A DNA stretch of 64,000 nucleotides from Zizania palustris (lineage: Eukaryota; Streptophyta; Magnoliopsida; Poales; Poaceae): positions 71,868,811-71,932,810 of the forward strand of contig JAAALK010000288.1 of the NCBI GenBank assembly GCA_019279435.1. Direction: 5' to 3'. Shown here piece by piece: positions 32,301-42,530 of the stretch. The translations under genes were made by a program, and so were the position numbers. Each line of letters opens with the position of its first letter. Positions within the stretch are counted from its first letter, which is position 1. Under the pieces are notes generated by a model, which searched no databases, was not told where the DNA came from, and was given only the letters and a program-made list of their open reading frames with translations.

Positions 32301-32812
32301 TCCTTGTTGACATGGGAATATGGTGGCCGCCTCTTATTCACCAATCAATGTGGTGATTACAGAACAACCCGGAGAACTTCTCTATATGGACATTGTAGGT
32401 CATTCTCGGGTTAGTTCATTAGGTGGCAAATGGTATGTCCTTGTCATGGTGGATGACTACTCCCTGTATTCTTTGGTCTTCTTTCTTGAAAGAAAGGATG
32501 AAGTGTTTTCACACTTTCAGAGCTTAGCTTTGAGACTATTAACTGAACTCCCTAGTGCATTGAAAGCAATCAGAAGTGATAATGGCACCGACTTCAAGAA
32601 TAGTTTCTTTGTTGACTTTTGCCTTGAGCATGACATTGAACATAAATTTTCTGCTCTGTGGGTTCCTCGAAAGAATGGAGTTATTGAGAGAAAGAACCAC
32701 ACTTTGGTTGAGATGGCTAGGACGATGCTTGATGAGCACATGACTCCTAGAAGATTTTGAGCTGAGACCATAAACACTGCATGTTACATCTCTAACTGTA
32801 TCTTTTTGCGCT
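32301..32812 (+). pseudogene. pol: Sirevirus integrase, part 1
   Basis: A 146-codon frame gives EQPGELLYMDIVGHSRVSSL (first Asp), YVLVMVDDYSLYSLVFFLER, AIRSDNGTDFKNSFFVDFC (second Asp) and WVPRKNGVIERKNHTLVEMA (Glu). All three catalytic residues are present. A stop replaces Trp after MTPRRF at 32758, and the frame then runs into the solo LTR at 32813. Confidence 0.88.
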
Positions 32813-34203
32813 TGTTGACAACAAAGAATGGCATTAATGGTCGAAATTGTCAAGATATCAATTTTAGTAATTTTGGGCCGAAAATATGCAATTCCTGGTA
32901 CAGGCCGAACCCCTAAAGTGCCAGAGGCCCATAGCATGGGGCCTCGGTGGCCTTTCAATGGCCTGCTTTGTAGGCTGGCTTCGGCTCGAAGGGCCCCTTC
33001 GGAGGCCTGCTTCGCCGAAGTGTTTTCGGCCCGATGGATTGGCTGTGGCGAGGCCTTCGAAGGCCCACTCCGACCAGCAGAGTCCGAATCAAATTAGCAA
33101 ATCTCAACTATTTTTGATCTCTTATCTAGTATTTAACTTGTTTTGGCTGAACTCTTAGCAGATTATAGATAGATTTATAGCTAGGTACGTCAAGTCTAGC
33201 CCCTATAAATATCGGGGTTAGCTCGATTCAAAACCCCCTAACACAGATCAACACTTCAAACCCTAGTTTGAATCATACCTATACTTTCATCTACTTTCCG
33301 TAGTTCAGTACACATCCGTGGGTTTGCGCTGGAAGCCCTCCGTCGGCCACGCTGTAATTATGGTAAACCTTGTTGGTTCGCCTATGAATCATCCGTTAAT
33401 CTACATAACAGATTGCTATCAACTTGTTGGCTCGCTTGTGAACCATTCATTAATCTACGTAACAGATTGTTACCCTTCGTTCTATCTATTTTCCTACTGC
33501 TGCACTTGGTAATTCGGTCTCCAGGCCGAATTGGCACTTGATTATTGTGTTCTGCAGGATTCACGTTTGAAGGGCCCCTTGCTGGAGGTTTCCAGAGCTA
33601 AGAGGCTAGTGTCGGAGGCTGTCGGAGCACCCTTTGGCAAGTCTTCGCTTCGTCCGTCCGTGCCGGATCCGTCACGCTATTGTAGGCTCTGGTCAGGTCT
33701 CGCGCGTCGTAGACACTTCGCATCAGAGTTACTTCACACTAGAGTCTCGCCAGAACGCTCCACATCAGACTTCGTCGCACCAGAACGCTCTGTAGTGGGT
33801 CTCGTCGTGTTAGAATGCTTCGCACCGAACCCTGTCATTCGGAGGCAATCTCGCGTTGCGATCTGTTCGGAGCCTGTCTTTGGTCAGATCGATCTGAACG
33901 CTGAGGGTCACCTTTGGTGCATGCTTCGCACCAGACGCCGAAGGCACCTTCGGTGACCCTTCGCACGTACACTTCGAACAATCAGGCTTCGTTCGGTTGA
34001 TTGGGTTATTATATATATATATTGGTTAATTGGATTATTTATGTGCAATCCGATTGCCTGGCGAATCCACCCCCCTTGCAACTATTAAGGGTAGACAGAA
34101 CGTGATGTCAGCGCTGTGTTACGCTTAGGCTTGTCTCTAAGTATCTGCACGTTTTTGGATCGTCGAACCGGCCCAAGTGCGGGTGCACGTTTTCATGTCA
34201 ACA
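32813..34203 (+). mobile_element. solo LTR inside the Sirevirus integrase
   Basis: Starts TGTTGACAACAAAG and ends TTTCATGTCAACA. Flanks GCGCT (32808-32812) and ACGCT (34204-34208) are a target duplication with one change. It has the same plan as the solo LTR at 14509-15948: GGCATTAATGG, GGGCCGAAAATATG, CTTCGG-rich block (32980-33070), TATA (CCTATAAATATCGGGG, about 33203), a duplicated 'ttggttcgc(c/t)tgtgaa' segment (33373-33470) and GATTGCCTGGCGAATCC (34052-34068), 145 bp before the end. 1,391 bp. Confidence 0.9.
33370..33475 (+). repeat. short tandem duplication in the solo LTR
   Basis: The stretch around CTTGTTGGTTCGCCTATGAA with 'ccgttaatctacataacagattgctatc' is followed by a second copy (CTTGTTGGCTCGCTTGTGAA, 'cattaatctacgtaacagattgttacc'), period about 57 bp. 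The solo LTR at 14509-15948 has a matching duplication (15350-15470, minus strand), so it predates both insertions. Confidence 0.75.
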
Positions 34204-34208
34204 ACGCT

Positions 34209-34860
34209 CAATTTTGAATTTGACCTCTTATGAACTGCGTTTTGGGAGAAAGCCTAAGATTACTCACCTTCAAGTATTTGGTTGTTTGTTATTTATCCTA
34301 AAACATGGAAATTTGGACAGATTTGAGTCACGATCTTCAAATGGGATCTTTTTGGGTTATTCCACTCATGGTCATTTATATTTTGTGTTTAATCTTGAGA
34401 CTAACACTGTCATTGATTCATGTGAAGTGACTTTTGATGAATCAACCCCATGTGTTAGTTCTTCTTTTGAGCTTACCAGCGAAAAAGATATGAATGATAC
34501 CATATTTGAAGAAGAAGATCCTTGAAGAATGTGAAGGCCTTGAGGATGATCCCCTATCTCCTACTATAGTAACCCCTGAAGCGTACGCGGCATCGACTAC
34601 TTCAGCAAAAGGTCCCGAAGCATCTGCTTCGACTTCGGTCATCTTCGATCACTCTCTAGCAAGAGTTGAGGGGGAGGCTGCATGTCATCAAGAAGCTTCA
34701 CAGCACATTCAGAATATGCATCCTGTAGAGCAGATCATCGGTGAGCCAGATCAAAGGGTAATACGTTCTCACGCTCACTTTATTGATTCTGCATTTGTCG
34801 CCTCCTTTGAGCCCTTAGATGTTAGTCATGCTTTATCCTGGTTCGAGTTGGATCAATGTC
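34209..34860 (+). pseudogene. pol: Sirevirus integrase C-terminus and linker
   Basis: Resumes after the solo LTR with TSYELRFGRKPKITHLQVFG, DRFESRSSNGIFLGYSTHGH and YFVFNLETNTVIDSCEVTFD, the C-terminal part of copia integrase. A frameshift near 34495 leads to an acidic/Ser-rich linker and HVIGEPDQ-type sequence before RT (AHFIDSAFVASFEPLDVSHA). Confidence 0.82.
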
Positions 34861-35166
34861 ATGTATGAGGAGTTTGAAGATTTTGATAGAAACCAAGTCT
34901 GGGTTCTTGTAGATCCACCCCCTAACATTCATATCATTGGCAAAAAATGGATTTTCAAAAACAAACAAGGGGAGGATGGGTCTGTTGTGAGAAACAAGGC
35001 TAGGCTTGTTACTCAGGGTTATTCTCAAGTCGAGGGGGTTGATTTTGGAGAGACATTTGCTCTAGTAGCTCGACTTGAAGCCATTAGGATTATGCTTGCT
35101 TTTGCATCTTCTCGCGGTTTCAAGCTTTATCAAATGGATGTTAAAAGTGCTTTTGTTAATAGTTAC
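34861..35166 (+). pseudogene. pol: Sirevirus reverse transcriptase, part 1
   Basis: QVWVLVDPPPNIHIIGKKWI, FKNKQGEDGSVVRNKARLVT, GVDFGETFALVARLEAIRIM and KLYQMDVKSAFVNSY end exactly at the target site of Tat copy 2. The catalytic Asp of the MDVK box is present. The rest of RT is 6.9 kb further right. Confidence 0.88.
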
Positions 35167-36107
35167 TATTGTAGCAACTGTGTTAGCTACATCACAGGTT
35201 TTGTATGTGTGTATGGTGTGTAAAACGAACCTCGAAGGGTTCTCTCAGAAGGAGAAGATTTATACTGGTTCGGACCTCTCAAAAGGGATAATAGCCCTAC
35301 GTCCAGTTTGAGGTGGATTTGGCATAGTATGCCTCGGTGGAGTCTAGTGAATCCCAGGGCTCTCATGGCCCCTGGAGGAGCTGAACTGTTACAAGGGCTT
35401 GGCCCTGCTTTTATAGGCACGCAGGCCAAAGGAAAAGACCTAAATGCCCTCTATAAGTCATAGGCTTATAGGGGCAAAAAGGGAAAAAGGCTAGTCTACT
35501 ATACAAAGTGCTTTACAACTTTACAGACATGTCAGATAAACATCACTTCTTGACCAGCTAAATGACATACTAGGGGCAGAGGGGCCCCTGGTTTGACTTC
35601 TACACTGTAGCAAAGTACAATATTTTCTGGGTTCGGAGTATGGGCCAGAGCTCTTTGGGCGGAGGCTGCGAAGAAGGCTTCGAAGGACACTACGAAGTGG
35701 GCTTCGAAGTATACTCCGAACTGGACTCTGAACTGGGTTCTTGGAGACTTAGCTTCGAATCGGCTGAGGGTCCGAAGATTGGCTCAGGGGAGCTCCGAAA
35801 AGAGCTCGAAGGTTAACTCCGAACAGAGCTCGAAGGTTGACTCCGAAGTTACCCCGGAGGATAACTCTGAAACTATCCTGAGACATGGCTTCTGGCAAAC
35901 TTCAAAGGGAGCTGGGAGGCTTCGCTCCAGAGGACTCCGAAAGGGGTTTGGAGGCCTCGCTCCAGAGGGCTCCGAAAAGAACCTTGAGACTTAGAAATAA
36001 CTTCACTAGATAGGGATATGCTTCGACCGTGTCGGGCTCCGGGCCGAAGGCCGTCGGAGGCTGACGTCATTTGGCCCCTGTTTAAGGGAAAACTTATTCC
36101 CCCAACA
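35167..36107 (-). repeat. 3' LTR of Tat copy 2
   Basis: Outer end TATTGTAGC, where the inner copy has TGTTGTAGC; inner end CCCCCAACA. On the minus strand the LTR starts TGTTGGGGGAATAAG. TATA (CCTATAAAAGCAGGG) is at about 35408-35418. CTTCGAAG and CTCCGAA motifs are packed at 35640-35990. Confidence 0.9.
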
Positions 36108-36400
36108 GTAGCCCCTCGCCTGCAGGTCTTCGGGACAAAGGGGTGTGTGCGCCCTTGGGACAAATGACAGTAAAAATGGCAACTTTATAGAAGACAGGCC
36201 TTCAGAGCTTGGACCGAAGGCGGCTTCGACTTGCGCAGGTAATAATTGCCTGCCTCGGCTGTCAGAACGACCTCGGGGAGATCAATTGACTTCGCAACAG
36301 CTATAAAATTGATCGTTACAGTGCATCGGGTCACATCAGCTTCGCTTGAGGCCCACCTGTCAGTGGCTTCGGCATGGGAACCGTCGGGATTTTTACCGCC

Positions 36401-36408
36401 TATAAATA
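36401..36408 (+). promoter_or_regulatory. TATA box of the antisense gene, copy 2
   Basis: TATAAATA followed by GGGG lies 152 bp before the ATG at 36553, in the plus direction, opposite to the element's own transcription. Matches in place and orientation the boxes at 7738 and 62493. Confidence 0.65.
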
Positions 36409-36552
36409 GGGGTTTACCGCACACGGCTTCGACACCTCTCATTTGCTTTCTTCTCAATGCCTTGCATCCTTCGCTCTCTTCTCCTCATCCATAGCTTTGC
36501 GCGGACCCCACTTCGCAAGCCTTAGCGCCCTTCGCAGCTAAGCTCCATAAAA

Positions 36553-37442
36553 ATGCCGAAGAAAGTTGCTTCGAAGGCTTTGGCCTTGGGCTCGAGTTCG
36601 AGCTCTACTTAGGCTGCAGGCAGCGACTGCAGTGGCGGCGAAGCCTGCAGTGAGGCGGTTGGGGATGAGAGATCTTCGGTCGCCATCAGATAAGTTCGAG
36701 CAAACCTTGGAGATGAGGGCGTCGATCTCGATAGAGGAGTCTATCCGAAGGGCCTGCACAGGGAAGATATCGTCGAAGATCCAGCTTCGAGTGTCGGATA
36801 AGTCGGAGGCCATACCGAGGCCTCGGGCTGACGAAGTAGTACTGTTCGAGGCTTTCTTCGAAGCCGGCCTCGGATTGCCAGCTGTGGGGATGCTGAGCGA
36901 AGTCTTGAAGGCCTACAACCTTGAGCTTCCTCAATTGTCGCCCAATGTCATGGCAAGGCTAGTGGTGTTTGAATGGTCCATGAGGGCTGAAGGATGCAAG
37001 GGGCGCGCCGACGTCTTCGTAGCCCTTCACGATGCCAACTGCCAGCCGAAGCCGAGGGAGGGAACAGACTGCGTCAAGTGGGCTTTGGCCTTCAGAAGCG
37101 CCAACTTCCATCTTTGGAGGGAGTATCAGGATGCCTTCCCAGCGAGAGCCGCCAACAGCAAGTGGTACTTGAGGTGGGATCAAGAGTGGTTCTACGCCTC
37201 CGTTGGCGCGAACTCTCCCCTTTGGAGTACCAACGCGCTCATCTCTTACCGGCGCGAAGGCGTGGTGAAGACGAGCCCCGACACCCTTCGCTCGAGGATC
37301 CTGCTCCTTCAGAAGGTGGCTTCGAAGATGAGCATGAGGCATCTCGCGGAGGAGTTTATCACCCTTCGGCTCAGCCCCCTTACGCGCTCTTGGCCGGAAG
37401 GCCTCTTTCAACCTTCGGGCCCAGGGGGCCTAAACGAGGTGG
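36553..37442 (+). pseudogene. antisense gene exon 1: Transposase_28 domain (copy 2)
   Basis: ATG at 36553 starts MPKKVASKALALGSSSSS, then a stop; one frameshift leads into the frame 36566-37450. That frame shows KFEQTLEMRASISIEESIRR, ADEVVLFEAFFEAGLGLPAV, LELPQLSPNVMARLVVFEWS, RAEGCKGRADVFVALHDA, SANFHLWREYQDAFPARA, NSKWYLRWDQEWFYASVGAN and KMSMRHLAEEFITLRLSPLT. This is the full domain as in copy 3. At the codon where copies 1 and 3 have a stop after EEFxxL, this copy has CGG (Arg, 37367-37369) and continues. Function of the family unknown to me. An apparent donor GTAAGA follows at 37457. Confidence 0.8.
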
Positions 37443-39855
37443 CAACATAACACCTTGGTAAGACTTCAAAGCCTTTCAACTTTCATACTTCGCCAAATAA
37501 CTTTGCTCTGACTTGGAATATTGATGAAGCCGCTCTTGAAGTGAGGACTTCGGAGGAGGCCATCATGGCGGCGGAGCGTGTTGTCGGAGCCCCGGCACCA
37601 GAGGAGCAGGCCCAACGGCTTGCTCTGGTGGGGACTTGGGAGCACTGGAACACAGTGTGGACCTTGCTCAGTGTCGAGGGGGTCCAGGCTCTACCAAACT
37701 TCTCCAACCTTGCTCCTTCGGCGACCGGCTCCAAGAGGAAGAGGGTGGACGACGACTGAACCGAAAGCCTCGAGGGTTCGGTCGGAGGTCCCAACGACCG
37801 AAGCCTCTACTCCATAGGAGGCAACGATCGCGAACCCTGAAACCGGAGCGGAGCCAGCAAGGGCTCCAGCAGCAACTATCGAGGTGGTGGTGAAGGCCGC
37901 AACGACGACGACTTCGGGCGCAGAGGTTGAGGCGCTAGCTTCGCAGCAAAAGGATTAGGGTGCACTCATCGACCACTCCACCTTCAAAGAGATCTCCGAC
38001 GAAGGTAATCACTTTAAACATACTTCTCTTTTCATACGTGGATATTGATTTGAACTTTTTTGCAGAAGACGACGTCGGTGCGAGGTCCACCGCACCGAAG
38101 CCTGGCAGAGGCCTCCGGTAGCAGCAACATCAACAGTTTGGAGTCCGACAGTTCCTCGTTTGAAGAAGACAGAGGCACATGGTCGCGATGAAGGGGACCC
38201 TCGAGACGACGAGAACGTCGAGGTGGTGGACCGGATCCCAGCTCCGCTGGAGCCTGTGTCGGAGGTTGAGGAGGAGGAGATAGTCCTGGCCCCTGCAGGC
38301 GAAGGGGGCCATGACGGAGGCAGCCATCCATGATTTTCATGAAGGCTATGCGGCTGCAGAGGCAGGGGGCTTGGTGGCTCAACTCAGCCGCTTGAGCCCC
38401 ATGGACCTCTTCATAAATGCAACATGAAGCCCTCATCCAGGTGAGCGAAGTCCTATGCAGCCTTCGAGTCGTGCTTGCTCTTCAATCAACAGTTATGATT
38501 TTCTTGAATTCTTTCAGGCCTTCGCACTGAATGCTGCAACATCAACCTCTGCGGACAGGAGGATGACGCGCTTGGTGGAGGAGAGGGATGCCCTCCGACG
38601 CGAAGTCTCGGTGGAAGCCGAGAAGCGAAGGCGGGCCGAAGCCTCAGCAGAGGCGGTGAGGGCTGAGGCCGACAAGGCGAGGGAAGTCTTGGCCTAGGAG
38701 ACCGACAAGCTCTGAGCAGAGCTTCGAGCTTCGGATGATGCCAGAGCTCAGCTAGTGGAGGAGAACTCAAAGCTTCGCCAAGCTGGCCATTGCCTTCAAG
38801 ACTTCAGTCGTTCATAATGTCGACGAAGCCAATCTGAGCTTGACTAAGGTCCTTGAACAAATAGAGACTGAGTGTCGGGCTCCAGACTTCGGCCTTCGGG
38901 ACCCAATTGGAGACCACGTCGATTTCTTGAAGGTGGTGGCTGCAACAGCGGAGCAATCCCTGAAGGGCTTTGCCTTGATGGTCGGCCGAGTGGCGGGTCA
39001 AGGAGTGTTGCAAATGCTTCACGACTCGGGGTGCAACCACCTCGAAGCAGCGACCTCGGTGACTCCGGTGGTCTTCGGAGGCTAGCACCTGGTTATGCCT
39101 CCAGCAGGCGTCCGTGGAGCCTGGCGCCACCTTCAAAAGCCTTGGAAGGCCCAAGGTTGCGATGTAGTCCTCGAACTCCGATCCAGAAGGCCATCCGCCT
39201 TCGCTGAGCTAGGGCATAGGCCTCACCAGCTCAACCTTCGACGTCAGCACCTCCGCCTCCGAAGGTGTAGATCTCCTTAGGCTCCTTGAAATTCTTAGCT
39301 GTAGGCTTGTAAAAACTTATTAGTTTATTAATATAAATGTAGGGGGTACTTTATACCTGCTCAGGCTCAGCCTTCGAATGTTGACCTCAAAGTACTTGAG
39401 GACTCTGAAGAACTTCGCCAATTATGGGTGGTCCTCGAGGTAGCTAGGTCCGAAGGCCCCCCTCATTTCAAACTTCCGAGGGGACGTAACAGCGAAGCCA
39501 TTTCCGAAGTAGCCCAGGAGCTGCTGGCTACCGTGAAGATGGAGCCCCTTCGGAGTTCTTCCTCCTCGCCAGACTTAATCTATTTTGCCGTAGACTTACG
39601 TGGCGAGGGGGTATAGCCTTCGAGTACGGCTCTGGCAAGCGACGAAGCTTTGGACTTCTCTGCCTTCGACACGGCACCGCCTGTCTCGCAGACTTGGACA
39701 AACCTGCAAGGTGGAAGACGAGGTCTGCGGGCTTTGGGGCGCGGATGAACCGGACGTGGGAGAGCAGGCTCCGATGAGGCTTCGTCCAGCCGAGGGGGCC
39801 CTAGCCGGAAGAAGAGCAAGCGAGGGTCGGGGCCTCGAGCTCGCTTTTTCTTAGG
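37443..39855 (+). pseudogene. antisense gene, downstream exons (copy 2)
   Basis: After a candidate intron (GTAAGA 37457 to an AG near 37531), the part SEEAIMAAERVVGAPAPEEQ, LVGTWEHWNTVWTLLSVEGV and SKRKRVDDD corresponds to GSWERSNRVW and the basic tract of copy 3. Further candidate introns: GGTAATCACTTT (38003) to TTTTTTGCAG (38066) and AGGTGAGCGAAG (38441) to TTCTTTCAG (38518). Then a coiled coil: NAATSTSADRRMTRLVEERD, RREVSVEAEKRRRAEASAEA, VRAEADKAREVLA, KLRQAGHCL-type, VDFLKVVAATAEQSLKGFAL. The C-terminal part (39370-39855) has ELLATVKMEPLRSSSSSPD and a basic end. Frame breaks are present. Confidence 0.65.
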
Positions 39856-41078
39856 CTTAGATACAGACTACTCATAATTTTGTTTTCGAAGTGTATTTGT
39901 AACATACTTCTCAATTATCATTCAATGAATGAGATTTATTGTATTTGCATACTTCGTATGCATGCTTCGCATTGATTTGATTGTTTCAAATGTTTTAGCT
40001 TGTCACGCTCGTACTGCGCATTACAATCGCACACTTCGCATACATACTTCCCCCTTGCGCGTGGCAGCTAGGGACTTAGTCGTTGCTGGTGTGGGCAATT
40101 AAAAATGCAAAGGGGTGCGCCTTTTTGGCGGCTTCGGATGCTTATATCGCATCGAGCGAATGCCTCTTTTGGGCTTCAAATGTATTAATTTGGAGTGAAG
40201 CAAGGCTTCAGCGAAGCCAAATTAAGCGAAGCATGCTTCACATGCTTGGATTTGGATGTTGTGCATGAGCGAAGCTCCGAAACACACTTAGATTTTAAGC
40301 GAAGCATGACTTCGAGATGCTTAAATTTTAGATTAGATTTTGACATTGGAAGAAAGGCTTCGAAGCGTGTTTAGATAGCGAAGCAAGGCTTCAGAGCTTG
40401 ATTCTGTACTGAGAATGGATATTTGGTGTGGATTCACCGAACCTGTGATTGTGAGCTGCCTTTGCTCTGAGCCACCTTCGACTCTGAATACTGAGAACGA
40501 ATCTCGGGATTCTGGGATACATTAAGACGGTGGCCTTCGTATCCTGGACGCATCAGTTCGATGACCTAGAGTCCTTGGGCGCATCGAGCCAGTGGCCCGG
40601 AGTCCTTTAGCCCACTGCTATGGGCCCGAGGCGATGTGTAGCCTTCGGAGAGGTGCTCCGGATTTTGTAAAGCGAAGCAAGGCTTCAAATCTTAAATAAG
40701 ATTGAACAAAGTTTTTCTTTAAAGTCGAAGCAAGGCTTCGATTTTAAGGCGAAGTAGGGCTTCGATTTCATACTAAAGTAATTGCAATTTTGTACATCGA
40801 AGTGGTACTTCGGACTGTGTACATACCTCGTAAAGCAGGTGAAAAACTTGCCTCATAGCCCCTTGGGGTTCTGACGGCCTCCGACACGCGAAGCAGAGCT
40901 CCTTGCTGGAGAGTGAGCTCCGAAGCATGAAGGATGGAGGAAGGCGAAGAAGGCCTTCGAACTGCACCCGAAGCCCGTTGCCGGAGGGTGCGCGATGCAA
41001 GAAAGCTTCGAAGCTCCCCCCTCAAGCGCACTTCGAATTGCAGACAATGGCAGAGAACTTAGCTTTTAGGACTAAGGT
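39856..41078. other. non-coding leader region of Tat copy 2
   Basis: About 1.2 kb between the antisense gene and the PBS, where an intact relative would have gag-pol. No gag or pol frame. It contains dispersed GCGAAGCAAGGCTTC-type inverted motifs (40193-40760) and a stretch (40860-41060) rich in CTCCGAAG and ACTTCGAA motifs that resembles a 5' leader. Confidence 0.6.
40190..40765. repeat. dispersed hairpin motif GAAGCAAGGCTTC
   Basis: Copies or variants occur near 40197, 40295, 40378, 40672, 40727 and 40752. Each half is the inverse of the other (GAAGC / GCTTC) and could form a small hairpin. Spacing is irregular. Confidence 0.65.
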
Positions 41079-41097
41079 CCCGACAGACGGCGCCAAC
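41079..41097 (-). promoter_or_regulatory. primer binding site of Tat copy 2
   Basis: The minus strand reads GTTGGCGCCGTCTGTCGGG directly inside the 5' LTR. It is the best-preserved PBS of the three copies and suggests the element could still be reverse transcribed in trans when it inserted. Confidence 0.75.
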
Positions 41098-42041
41098 TGT
41101 TGTAGCAATTGTGTTAGCTACAACACAGGTTTTGTATGTGTGTATGGTGTGTAAAATGAACCTCGAAGGGTTCTATGAGAAGGAGAAAAGATTTATACTA
41201 GTTCGGACCTCCCAAAAGGGATAATAGCCCTACGTCCAGTTTGAGGTGGATTTGGCATAGTATGCCTTGGTGGAGTCTAGTGAATGTCGGGGCTCTCATG
41301 GCCCCTAGAGGAGCTAAACTGTTACAAGGGCTTGGCCCTGCTTTTATAGGTACGCAGGCCAAAGGAAAAGACCTAAATGCCCTCTATAAGTCATAGGCTT
41401 ATAGGGGCAAAAAGGGAAAAAGGCTAGTCTACTGTATAAAGTGCTTTACAGCTTTACAGACGTGTCAGATAAACATCACTTCTTAACCAGCTAAATGACA
41501 TACTAGGGGCAGAGGGGCCCCTGGTATGACTTCTACACTGTAGCGAAAGTACAGATATTTTTTGGGTTGGAAGTAGGGGCCGGAGCTCTTCGGGCGGAGG
41601 CTGCGAAGAAGGCTTCGAAGGACACTCCAAAGTGGGCTTCGAAGTATACTCCGAACTAGACTCCGAACTGGGTTCTCGGAGACTTAGCTTCGAATCGGCT
41701 GAGGGTCCGGAGACTGGCTCAGGGAGCTCCGAAAAGAGCTCGAAGGTTAACTCCGAACAGAGCTCGAAGGTTGACTCCGAAGTTAGCCCGGAGGATAACT
41801 CCGAAACTAGCCCGAGACTTGGCTTCCTGCAAACTTCAAAGGGAGCTTGGAGGCTTCGCTCTAGAGGACTCCGAAAGGGGTTTGGAGGCCTCGCTCCAGA
41901 GGGCTCCGAAAAGAACCTTGAGACTTAGAAATAACTTCACCAGATAGGGACATGCTTTAACCGTGTCGGGCTCCGGGTCGAAGGGCATTGGAGGCTGACG
42001 TCATTTGGCCCCTGTTTAAGGGAAAACTTATTCTCCCAATA
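41098..42041 (-). repeat. 5' LTR of Tat copy 2
   Basis: Inner end TGTTGTAGC, outer end CCAATA where the inner copy of the left LTR has CCAACA. Near-identical to 35167-36107 over its length (a few percent different by eye), with the same TATA (about 41342-41350) and motif-rich zone (41590-41930). Confidence 0.9.
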
Positions 42042-42046
42042 GTTAC

Positions 42047-42530
42047 ATAGGAGAGGATGTTTATGTTAGACAACCCCCAAGCTTTGAACATCCCAAGTAC
42101 CCACATAGAGTCTTTAAACTTTACAAAGATTTGTATGGGCTCAAGCAAGCTCCTAGGTCTTGATATGACTGACTTAGGAATTTTTTGCTTGAACATAGGT
42201 ACAAAATGGGCTCTATTGACAAAACCCTATTTACTCTGAAGCATGACAAAGATTTTCTCCTTGTTCATATATACATTGATGATATTATTTTTGTTGGCTC
42301 TTCTCCTACACTTGTGGCCTGAGTTTTCTGATTCTATGAGCAAGGAGTTTGAGATGTCAATGATGGGCAATCTTACCTTCTTCCTTGGTTTGCAAATCAA
42401 GCAATGCAAACAAGGAACTTTTGCGCATCAAACGAAGTACACCAAGGACCTGCTGAAGTGGTTTGATATGAGCGATGTGAAGCCACTTGCCACTTCCGAT
42501 GGCTACCTCAATGTAACTTGACCTAGATGA
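42047..42530 (+). pseudogene. pol: Sirevirus reverse transcriptase, part 2
   Basis: Continues the RT broken at 35166: a VYVRQPPSFE-type stretch, LYGLKQAPRS, KDFLLVHIYIDDIIFVGSS (active site YIDD), MSKEFEMSMMGNLTFFLGLQ and QTKYTKDLLKWFDMSDVKPL. Several stops and frameshifts (42165, 42185, 42310) show decay. Confidence 0.85.

Larger units (their letters stand above)
35167..42041 (-). mobile_element. Tat copy 2: gag-pol-less element carrying only the antisense gene
   Basis: LTRs of 941 bp (35167-36107) and 944 bp (41098-42041) with a perfect 5-bp duplication GTTAC (35162-35166, 42042-42046). The PBS (minus strand, 41079-41097) and polypurine tract (complement GTAGCCCCTCG, 36108-36118) match copies 1 and 3. 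Inside the 5-kb interior I find no gag, protease, RT, RNase H or integrase in any frame, only the plus-strand Transposase_28 gene (36553 to about 39855). It must have moved in trans with proteins of an intact relative. Inserted in the Sirevirus RT in opposite orientation. Confidence 0.9.

Noticed and set aside
40660..40765. GAAGCAAGGCTTC units as a CRISPR array
   Set aside because: Units are short, irregularly spaced, inverted within themselves, and this is plant retroelement DNA.
35167..42041. Degraded gag-pol on the minus strand of Tat copy 2
   Set aside because: I looked for RT (MPFGL, YxDD), RNase H and integrase (HHCC, DNG) signatures in the interior and found none.
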